A DNA stretch of 32,412 nt from Alphaproteobacteria bacterium (lineage in GTDB: Bacteria > Pseudomonadota > Alphaproteobacteria > GCA-2731375): the NCBI GenBank assembly GCA_029937535.1, contig JAPYPT010000021.1:1-32412 (forward strand). Direction: 5' to 3'. The notes below the pieces were generated by a model, which was given only the letters and a program-made list of their open reading frames with translations, did no database searches and was not told where the DNA came from. This document shows, piece by piece, positions 23,741 to 30,250 of the stretch; positions within the stretch are counted from its first letter, which is position 1; every line of letters starts with the position of its first letter. The translations under genes were made by a program, and so were the position numbers.

Positions 23741-25689
23741 CGGCAATTCCCAGGCATGACCATCCTCAAAATGATGGTGGGGACCATCCCCAAGATGATG
23801 GTAGGGACCATCATGGACGGCCGCCCCGCGCCGTGGTCGGCTCTCAAATCAACCAGGATGAGGAGATGTTCGGCGCCGCCTTCGACGGCCGGGTGGTGCG
23901 CCGCTTTTTCCACTACGTCCGGCCCTATCGCCAACGGATTAATACCGCGTTAATCGCGGTCCTGGTCTTCACCGGGGCGCAACTGGCCATTCCCCTGATC
24001 ATCCGCTACGCCATCGACGAAGCCCTGGTCGCGCGACAGGACGGCGGCAGTGACGGCGGCGGCGGCATGGCGATATTGGCGGGGGCGATCGCGGCCTTCG
24101 CGGTGGTGATCATAGTCAATTATGGCGCCAGCTACATCCAGGACCGCCTGGTCGGGCTGACGGGCGAAAAAGTGATCTTCGATTTGCGCCGGGCCATGTT
24201 CGTGCATCTACAGCACGTGGGCCTGTCCTTCATGGACAAGACGGAGATCGGCCGCATGATGTCGCGGCTGCAGGGCGATGTGAATTCCCTGCAGGAATTT
24301 TTGGAGAACTCCATCACGGCGATCGGCGATCTGGTCTTGCTGTTCGGCATCGTCGCCATCATGTTGATCCTGGATTTCAAGCTGGGCCTGCTGACCCTGT
24401 CCGTGGTTCCGGTGCTGCTGTTCGTCCGTCTGATCTGGCTGCCCCGCGCCCGCATCGCCTTTCGCGGTGCGCGGGAGACCAATTCATCCGCCAACGGCGC
24501 CCTTGCCGAGGGCATCCATGCGGTGCGCACGGTGCAGGGCATGGGGCGGGAGGCGGTCAATTTCGCGCTGTATACGGAGAAGGCCCAACAAAACCTCGCC
24601 GCGCATTTGCGTTCGGCCAAATTCGCCCAGGCGATGATCCCCATCGTCGATACCCTAACGGGCGCGGCCATGGGCATCGTGGTGGTGGTGGGCGGGGCCC
24701 TGGTATTGGATGACGCCCTGGACATCGGCGTCATGGTGGCCTTCCTGTTCTATGTCCAACGCTTCTTTGACCCGATCCGCTCGTTGACCATTCAATACAG
24801 CGTCATGCAGCGCGCCATGGCCTCGGGTCAGCGCATCTTCGAGGTGCTGGAAGTGCCCATCGCCATCGCCGACGGGCCGGACGCCGCCGATCCGGCCGAT
24901 ATCGAGGGAGAAATTGAATTCGACCACGTCACCTTCGGCTACGTGAAAAACCAACCGGTGCTAAAAGACATCAGCTTCACCGTCCACAAAGGCGAAACCG
25001 TGGCCCTGGTGGGCCCCACGGGTTCGGGCAAGACCTCCATCACCTCGCTCCTGCACCGCTTTTACGAGGTTTGGGACGGTGGGGTGAAGATCGACGGACG
25101 GGATGTGCGCGACTATGCCAAGGCCGCCCTGGGCCGTCACATCGCCATGGTCTTGCAGGATCCGTTCCTCTTTACCGGCAGCATATTCGAGAATATCCGT
25201 TTCCGCACCCAGGCCGCCAGCCGGGAGGACGTGGAGCGGGCCGCCAAGGTGGTCGGCGCCCATGACTTCATCGCCCGCCTGCCCGGCAGCTATGACACCA
25301 TGCTGGAACAGCAGGGGCGGAATTTGTCCCTGGGTCAGCGCCAACTGCTCAGCTTCGCCCGCGCCCTGGTGGCCGATGCCAAGATCCTGATCCTGGACGA
25401 AGCCACGGCGAACATCGACAGCTATACCGAGCGGCAGATCCAGATCGCGCTCTCCCGCCTGCTGGAAGGCCGCACCGCCATCGTCATCGCCCACCGTCTG
25501 GCGACGGTGCGCGGCGCCGACCGCATCGTGGTCCTGCAGGAAGGCCGCATCGTCGAAACCGGCCCCCACGACGCCCTAATCGCCGAAGGCGGCCTCTACG
25601 CCCGCCTCTATGCCCTGAACTACGCCTCCTTCGACGACATCCCCGAAGACATCCTCGCCGACGCCATCAACGAACAGGCCCGGACCTGA
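23737..25689 (+). CDS. ABC exporter half-transporter, partner subunit
   Basis: A 650-residue partner half-transporter. Membrane domain at residues about 60-370; Walker A GPTGSGKTS near 425, signature LSLGQRQ near 530 (degenerate second Gly), Walker B ILILDEATANID near 549 with catalytic Glu, H-loop IAHRLA. The altered signature here and the Asp in the first subunit fall in the same composite ATP site, so one site is degenerate and one canonical. Starting at 23737 gives a 43-residue N-terminal tail with His/Asp/Pro octapeptide repeats; a second possible start is ATG 23866 (MFGAAFDGRVVRRFF), preceded by AGGATGAGGAG. The C-terminus DAINEQART is duplicated at 27609. Confidence 0.93.
   Translation: MTAIPRHDHPQNDGGDHPQDDGRDHHGRPPRAVVGSQINQDEEMFGAAFDGRVVRRFFHYVRPYRQRINTALIAVLVFTGAQLAIPLIIRYAIDEALVARQDGGSDGGGGMAILAGAIAAFAVVIIVNYGASYIQDRLVGLTGEKVIFDLRRAMFVHLQHVGLSFMDKTEIGRMMSRLQGDVNSLQEFLENSITAIGDLVLLFGIVAIMLILDFKLGLLTLSVVPVLLFVRLIWLPRARIAFRGARETNSSANGALAEGIHAVRTVQGMGREAVNFALYTEKAQQNLAAHLRSAKFAQAMIPIVDTLTGAAMGIVVVVGGALVLDDALDIGVMVAFLFYVQRFFDPIRSLTIQYSVMQRAMASGQRIFEVLEVPIAIADGPDAADPADIEGEIEFDHVTFGYVKNQPVLKDISFTVHKGETVALVGPTGSGKTSITSLLHRFYEVWDGGVKIDGRDVRDYAKAALGRHIAMVLQDPFLFTGSIFENIRFRTQAASREDVERAAKVVGAHDFIARLPGSYDTMLEQQGRNLSLGQRQLLSFARALVADAKILILDEATANIDSYTERQIQIALSRLLEGRTAIVIAHRLATVRGADRIVVLQEGRIVETGPHDALIAEGGLYARLYALNYASFDDIPEDILADAINEQART
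23758..23820 (+). repeat. 24-bp in-frame tandem repeat (DHPQNDGG/DHPQDDGR/DHHGR)
   Basis: Two full 24-base units (23758-23781, 23782-23805) and a partial third are in the reading frame that starts at 23737, encoding His/Asp-rich octapeptides. The units differ at three positions, two of which change the residue. It lies in the N-terminal tail of the second exporter subunit. Confidence 0.75.
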
Positions 25690-25690
25690 G
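25658..25690 (+). repeat. Direct repeat copy A (3' end of exporter gene)
   Basis: CCGACGCCATCAACGAACAG... encodes DAINEQART and the TGA stop of the intact exporter gene. The near-identical copy B lies at 27607-27638. The AT-rich toxin-antitoxin island lies between the two. Confidence 0.75.
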
Positions 25691-25801
25691 CAGGGCGACT
25701 GAGGTGAGATTTCGAATAGGACGAATTGATGACAAACAATGCCGCTACCCATCAGTCCAAGACGCACCGACTGGTACACAGCCCGTCAAGGCCGGGTTGG
25801 C

Positions 25802-26452
25802 TCAGATTGTCCTCTCGATCTGCTCTAACAATTCTTTGTGGTCACTCGTTTTCAGAGGTGCAGTACTGTAATAGATGTTTTTCCTGAATGGCTGCCCTAC
25901 ACGCCGTTCAATTCTAAATGGCGAATATTGGTATCCTTTTACGTCCGATTGGTCTGGAGACAATGAAATTCCCGAAGCTTCATAACCTTGATAACTTAGG
26001 CCATAATCACTTGCATACTTTCCTATGCTATCTGAAACGAAGGAAATGAACTCCAATTTTGAGGACAGGTCCACGTCCAGTTGGATGACCATTTGGCTGT
26101 CGTAATAGATTTTTGGTTCGCTGATCTCTAATATTGAAACTTCTAATTGATTCTCTGCCCAGTGCATAAAATTTTCTAAGAACAATACCGCATGATCATT
26201 TCCAGCTTGAGATTCGGCGGTGAATCCATCATTGAAAACCGAGAATTTCCGGATCACAGAATTTTCAAATTTCCCGTGTTGAAAAACTATGCTTGGCGCA
26301 GGCTCTAAAATTTCCGTGATCTTTGGAAAAGCCACGAAACCATAACGATCTGTCAAATCAGGTATGACTTCCGGCAAGTACAAACTGCCACGTGGGAGCG
26401 CAATATCGACAAGCCAGGTGGCCTGACCGAATTCAATTGATAGAACTTTCAT
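25802..26452 (-). CDS. Third gene of the toxin-antitoxin operon, unknown function
   Basis: A 216-residue protein, AT-rich in coding compared with its surroundings. No signal peptide or membrane span. It appears beta-rich in the first two thirds (KVLSIEFGQATWLVDIALPRG, NSVIRKFSVFNDGFTAES, QLEVSILEISEPKIYYDSQMVIQLDVDL), then helical (LEFISFVSDSIGKYASDYG), with a C-terminal HKELLEQIERTI helix. Its ATG overlaps the antitoxin stop by four bases, so it is coupled to it. Third genes in HigBA-type operons can be SecB-like chaperones, but I see no SecB signature. It could be a helper of the antitoxin or an unrelated cargo gene. Confidence 0.75.
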   Translation of the reverse strand: MKVLSIEFGQATWLVDIALPRGSLYLPEVIPDLTDRYGFVAFPKITEILEPAPSIVFQHGKFENSVIRKFSVFNDGFTAESQAGNDHAVLFLENFMHWAENQLEVSILEISEPKIYYDSQMVIQLDVDLSSKLEFISFVSDSIGKYASDYGLSYQGYEASGISLSPDQSDVKGYQYSPFRIERRVGQPFRKNIYYSTAPLKTSDHKELLEQIERTI

Positions 26453-26958
26453 TGGCGTTGCTCCAAATCCTGGCGAATATAAGAAAGACGTTCCAAAGGC
26501 AAGATTTGTGGTGCTTCATTGGTGAGCGGTGTTGAAAGTGGGGATTTAGACATCTTGTAGTGGTTCTTAAATGCTTGTTCGTTTTCTAATTCGGCCATAC
26601 GCAGGGCGGTAGCGGAGGAGCCCGGGAGCATCTTCCTTTGTTCGCTTTCGTACTTCTCTATTACCTCTTCGGCAGTCTCAAATGTGACATGTACGCGGGC
26701 GTCTAGCGCTTCCGCAAGCCGCATCAACGTTGCAAAATTCCATCTTGAATGCTCGGATTGCTCAATGCGCGAGACAACGGACTGCTTCATACCCGTAGCT
26801 TTGGCAACGTCAATCTGTCGCAAACCTCGGAGTTTGCGAAGTCGTCGGATTTGGTCAGCAACTTCGTCTCGAGCCCATTCCTCGAAGAAGACAGTTCTAT
26901 ATTCTTTGTCTTCGAGTTTTTTGGCGATATCTAATTTAATGGATTTCAGTAAGGTCAT
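26449..26958 (-). CDS. XRE-family antitoxin (HigA-like)
   Basis: A 169-residue protein with a helix-turn-helix at about residues 36-90 (ADQIRRLRKLRGLRQIDVAKATGMKQSVVSRIEQSEHSRWNFATLMRLAEALDARVHVTFE), the classic XRE/Cro layout. An extended C-terminal tail of about 75 residues (ESEQRKMLPGSSATALRMAELENEQAFKNHYKMSK...) is unusual for an antitoxin and may bind the toxin or the third-gene product. Its start overlaps the toxin gene by 23 bases. It should repress the operon, plausibly at the inverted repeat near 27335. Confidence 0.85.
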   Translation of the reverse strand: MTLLKSIKLDIAKKLEDKEYRTVFFEEWARDEVADQIRRLRKLRGLRQIDVAKATGMKQSVVSRIEQSEHSRWNFATLMRLAEALDARVHVTFETAEEVIEKYESEQRKMLPGSSATALRMAELENEQAFKNHYKMSKSPLSTPLTNEAPQILPLERLSYIRQDLEQRQ

Positions 26959-27292
26959 TTAAGAGCTCCGGGTGTTCTTCAAGGGTCTTCTTTATGTCGA
27001 TTGCGGCATCTATTAAATCTGGCGGCACCTTGCGTTCTTTGATGACCCCAGCGGTGACGATTATTCTCATATTTTTTACGTAAAACCACAGAATTCGCGC
27101 TTGCTGCCTATTCCTTTGTGCACGGCACTCAAAAATTCCATCCCGCAACGGTGCCGAGACTTTTGGGCCCGCGTTTCTGCCAAGCGCCGCCAACCGCGAC
27201 AGCCGCTGGTCAACTGCCGCTCTAAGTTTTTTATCTTCAAGACTGGCGACAAACGAATCATAAGCGCCACGATATTGTAAAATGGTGTACAT
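26936..27292 (-). CDS. RelE/HigB-like toxin
   Basis: A 118-residue protein of the RelE/HigB fold: MYTILQYRGAYDSFVASLEDKKLRAAVDQRLSRLAALGRNAGPKVSAPLRDGIFECRAQRNRQQARILWFYVKNMRIIVTAGVIKERKVPP. The pattern L-R-D-G-I-F-E-x-R ... R-I-L-W-F ... I-V-T-A-G-x-x-K is that of HigB-type ribosome-dependent mRNA interferases. The track start is six codons upstream; ATG at 27292 fits the family start, though no strong ribosome-binding site is visible. First gene of a toxin-antitoxin-third-gene operon in an AT-rich island. Confidence 0.86.
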   Translation of the reverse strand: MYTILQYRGAYDSFVASLEDKKLRAAVDQRLSRLAALGRNAGPKVSAPLRDGIFECRAQRNRQQARILWFYVKNMRIIVTAGVIKERKVPPDLIDAAIDIKKTLEEHPELLNDLTEIH

Positions 27293-27334
27293 TTTAATAA
27301 TATCACACAAAAGTGCTATTTCAAATTATTTAGT

Positions 27335-27407
27335 ATAGCATAAAAGCTATGCAGTGTATTTCAGGACAAAGTCCTCCGTATACGCCTTTCAAAGGCGCAT
27401 AAAATGC
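27335..27407. other. Cluster of four short hairpins/inverted repeats
   Basis: ATAGC-ATAAAA-GCTAT (27335-27350), AGGAC-AAA-GTCCT (27363-27375), CGCCTTT-C-AAAGGCG (27383-27397) and GCAT-AAA-ATGC (27397-27407) follow one another. The first overlaps the expected toxin promoter (TATACT) and is the best operator candidate; the rest could be a structured RNA or protein-binding sites. Confidence 0.5.
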
Positions 27408-27606
27408 ATCATAAAATAGCCGCTCACGAATCTGATGCAACTTTCATTCTATCCGAACGGAAAAGCAAGGCTAATCGTGAGCTACGCCTACATATCAAGG
27501 TCACTAGAAATCCATAGATCGGGGCACAAAAACTGCGAATACAGGAGCCAATTGACATAGAAGATGGGTCCACCGAAGGGTATTGAAGGAATTGAATGCA
27601 GTGACC

Positions 27607-27638
27607 CCGACGCCATCAACGAGCAGGCGCGGACTTAG
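27607..27638 (+). repeat. Direct repeat copy B (remnant of an exporter 3' end)
   Basis: CCGACGCCATCAACGAGCAG... reads DAINEQART and then TAG. Compared with copy A, GAA/GAG, GCC/GCG and ACC/ACT are synonymous and TGA became TAG; there are no amino-acid changes. Upstream sequence shows no similarity to the exporter gene, so only the last codons are present. Confidence 0.72.
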
Positions 27639-27731
27639 AGCGAATCTATTTGCGGCCAAGACTTCAGGTTTCATCCGAATTGTGGGAGACTTGGCCGTTC
27701 GGTTTTAGTTCCAGAGTCTGGAGGACGTTCC

Positions 27732-28322
27732 ATGAGCATGACGGAAGAAAAATGGCCCCTCGAGCAAATCATGCGGAAGATGAGCCGCGAGGCGGCGCTC
27801 GAGCTGTGGAAGAGCCTGCCCGCGCCGGAGCCGAACGAGATAGACGGCGAATACACAGGCCACGTCCACGATGGCGGCGACCGGGCGGTCCGGGACGCTA
27901 AGACAAAGTTCTTTTACGAGTCCCCGTGCGGTTACTGGCTGGGCAAGGCCTATAAGCCTGGGCGCGGCGGCCAGGGCGAAGGGTACAACTATTTTCGCGA
28001 GACCGACGGAAGCGTACGGCGGTATCGGCGTTTCGCAACCGAGATCGGGCGTTCAACCTTGGACGGCCGCCCGTCCCTGATTATGTACTACCGGGCGTTT
28101 CACAACTACGCCGGCGATATGGATCTTGTCGACGAAATTCGCCGTGTCGATGACGGCGTATATCTCTGCCTTTACACCGGTACCGAGGCGGTGGTGGGCT
28201 TTTCGACCATGAGGGCGGGACAGGCACGCACCGAACCCGAGTTCTTCGCCTTGACCGGCCCCGTGGGTCCATGGGTTGGTGTCGATGATCCACAACTGGA
28301 AGCGCGGCGGGAAATGCGGTGA
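27732..28322 (+). CDS. Conserved-looking hypothetical protein
   Basis: A 196-residue soluble protein, GC-rich again like the main chromosome. It has aromatic-rich beta segments: AKTKFFYESPCGYWLGKAYKPG, GEGYNYFRETDGSVRRYRRFATEIGRSTLDGRPSLIMYYRAFHNYAGDMDLVDEIRRVDDGVYLCLYTG, then FALTGPVGPWVGVDDP. This looks like a calycin- or lipid-binding-like small beta protein, but I do not recognise a named family. GGAGGA lies 8 bases before the ATG. Followed after 206 bases by the SDR genes on the same strand; the gap has no gene that I can see. Confidence 0.75.
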   Translation: MSMTEEKWPLEQIMRKMSREAALELWKSLPAPEPNEIDGEYTGHVHDGGDRAVRDAKTKFFYESPCGYWLGKAYKPGRGGQGEGYNYFRETDGSVRRYRRFATEIGRSTLDGRPSLIMYYRAFHNYAGDMDLVDEIRRVDDGVYLCLYTGTEAVVGFSTMRAGQARTEPEFFALTGPVGPWVGVDDPQLEARREMR

Positions 28323-28528
28323 TTTTATGGATTTTTGCGGTTTCAGGGTTATGCGGTTCCCAGGCGCGCCTGCTGCATAACTCCAACGAACCAATCCCGA
28401 TAAAATTTCTCGTCACCTGAACGCCAATTTGCAAACGAGACGGCCTGAACCCGGCGCACAATGCCGGACCAAGTAGATTTTCGCCCACCTGGCCACGACC
28501 GCGCCGCGAACGGAGAAGGAGACGGCAG

Positions 28529-29308
28529 ATGAGACTGAAGGGGAAAGCGGCCCTGGTGACGGGGGCAGGCGGCGGGCTGGGCGGCGCTATCGCCAAACGC
28601 TTTGCCGCCGAAGGCGCGGCGGTGCTGTGCACGGACCGGGACCTGGCCACGGCCGAGACAACGGCGGCGCGCATCACCGAGACCGGCGGGACGGCGAGCG
28701 CCTTTACAGCCGATGTGGGACAGGCCGCCGATTGCGAGGGCCAGGTGGCGGAAGCTGTCCAGCGCTTTGGCCGCATCGATATCGCGGTCAACAACGCCGG
28801 CGTGGCCCTGCACCGGCTGGCGCTGGAGACCAGCCTGGAGGATTGGCAGCGGGTGTTGGCGATCAATCTCACCGGCTCATTCCTGACCGCCCAGGCGGCG
28901 GCCCGGCGCATGGTGGAGCAGGACGGCGGACGGATTATCCAGATCGGTTCAATCTCCGGCCAGCGGGGCAACATGGGCGGTGTCGCCTATGGCGCCTCCA
29001 AGGCCGCCGCGATGCATATGTGCAAGGTTCTGGCGGTGGAGCTGTCCAGCCAGGGCGTGATGGTCAACGCCATCGCGCCCGGCCCCATCGAAACCGGGAT
29101 CAGCAGCCACGGGGCGAGCCGGAAGAAGGGTTATCTCGACCGCATTCCCGCCGGCAGCTATGGCACGGTCGAGGCCGTCGCCAACGCCGCGCTGTTTTTG
29201 GCCTCCGACGAATGCGAATGGGTTACCGGCCATGTGCTGAACGTGGACGGTGGCTATGGTGCGGCGGGGCTGTCCTACGACCCAACGGAAATCACCGACG
29301 GCAACTAA
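28529..29308 (+). CDS. SDR family NAD(P)-dependent oxidoreductase
   Basis: A 259-residue classical short-chain dehydrogenase. Cofactor motif TGAGGGLGGAIA (T-G-x-x-x-G-x-G), acidic residue after beta-2 (CTDRD) favouring NAD, NNAGVA, catalytic Ser in IGSISGQRG, and YGASK (Y-x-x-x-K) followed by PGPIETGI and a VTGHVLNVDGGYG end. The start has GGAGAAGGAG upstream. Typical length. It probably oxidises or reduces a hydroxy/oxo group. It is in an operon with a second SDR gene 20 bases downstream. Confidence 0.93.
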   Translation: MRLKGKAALVTGAGGGLGGAIAKRFAAEGAAVLCTDRDLATAETTAARITETGGTASAFTADVGQAADCEGQVAEAVQRFGRIDIAVNNAGVALHRLALETSLEDWQRVLAINLTGSFLTAQAAARRMVEQDGGRIIQIGSISGQRGNMGGVAYGASKAAAMHMCKVLAVELSSQGVMVNAIAPGPIETGISSHGASRKKGYLDRIPAGSYGTVEAVANAALFLASDECEWVTGHVLNVDGGYGAAGLSYDPTEITDGN

Positions 29309-29328
29309 CGATTCCGGAAGGAAAAAAC

Positions 29329-30122
29329 ATGACGGATGCAAACCATACACCGGTGTCAATCGTGACCGGCGCGGCGTCCGGTATCGGGCGCCAATGTTGC
29401 CGGCAGTTGCTGGACGACGGCTGGCGGGTCTTTGCCCTTGATGTTTCGGCCCCCGCGCTGGGCGAGGTCGAGACCGAGCTGCAGGCGGGAGACAGGCTGC
29501 GGCCCCTGCCCTGCGATGTCAGGGACGCCGACGAGATCACCTCGGTCTTTGGGCAGATCGCACAACAGGTTTCCGGCGTGGATGCGCTGATCTGTTCCGC
29601 CGGCATCCTCCGCACCGGGCCCTTGATGGAGATGACGGTCGAGGATTTCGACCAGCTTTTTGCCGTGAACACCCGTGGCGCCTGGCTGTCCGTCAAGGCA
29701 GCACTGCCCCTGTTGCGCCAGGCGGCCACGGATGAAATGCCCGCCCGGGTGGTGATGCTGGGTTCCATCGCCGCCATCCGCCCGAAAATCGGCGGCGGCG
29801 CCTATGCCGCCACCAAATCCGCGCTGTCCCGCCTGGTCAGGGTGATGGCGGTGGAATTGGCGGGCGACAAAATCCTGGTCAATGCCGTGGCGCCGGGCAC
29901 CGTCGATACCCCCATGATCGCCTCCGCCATGGCCGCCCCGGCAAAACCTACAAACCCTCCGGCCGCTCGCCCCTGGGCCGGGTTGCCGCGCCAGCGGATG
30001 TGGTGGCGGTTATCCGCTTTCTGCTGCAACCGGCCTCAAACTACGTGACGGGCACATGGATCCCCGTCGACGGCGGCACATCCGCCGCTTTCGTCGCACC
30101 GGAGGCGCCGTCGGGCGGCTGA
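29329..30122 (+). pseudogene. SDR family oxidoreductase with a -1 frameshift near the 3' end
   Basis: The frame from ATG 29329 (GGAAGGA upstream) encodes an SDR: TGAASGIGRQ, DVSAPAL, CDVRDAD, ICSAGI, GSIAAIRPKIGGGAYAATK (catalytic Ser and Y-x-x-x-K), APGTVDTPMIASAMAAPAK. At AAAA (29943-29946) it leaves the family: the 0 frame runs to 30048 with unrelated sequence, whereas the -1 frame continues TYKPSGRSPLGRVAAPADVVAVIRFLLQPASNYVTGTWIPVDGGTSAAF to TGA 30120-30122. Reading both gives 264 residues, a normal length. A one-base deletion, a sequencing error, or slippage at AAAA are all possible; no stimulatory structure is evident. Catalytic residues precede the break, but the end that closes the substrate pocket is lost in the 0 frame. 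Confidence 0.82.
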
Positions 30123-30250
30123 CAGCCCCCCCCCTGGGCCACGACGCCAGTGCTGTATTGCCGGGCAGGCATATTTGATGGATATTGCAATTTCAGTAGT
30201 ATCATCGTCACTTCGTTGCGCTCCTGGGGATCGTGATAATTGCTATATTG

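Larger units (their letters stand above)
27293..27731. other. Intergenic region of the AT-rich island
   Basis: 439 bases between the toxin gene (minus) and the 27732 gene (plus). It holds a possible -10 (TATACT on the minus strand, just upstream of the toxin), four adjacent short inverted repeats (27335-27407), and the exporter-tail remnant (27607-27638) inside a 24-codon ORF at 27564-27638 (MGPPKGIEG...INEQART). I see no tRNA or integrase. Confidence 0.6.

Noticed and set aside
25802-26452. SecB-like chaperone of a toxin-antitoxin-chaperone system
   Set aside because: Length and gene position fit, but I could not see SecB sequence features; kept as unknown.
27335-27407. CRISPR-like repeat array
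   Set aside because: The four inverted repeats differ in sequence and length and have no regular spacers.
29943-29946. Programmed -1 frameshift in the second SDR gene
   Set aside because: There is only a simple AAAA run, no good heptamer and no evident downstream structure; deletion or sequencing error is simpler.
28627-30048. 473-codon ORF spanning both SDR genes
   Set aside because: The first half is an out-of-frame reading of the first SDR gene; only the part from 29329 is real coding frame.
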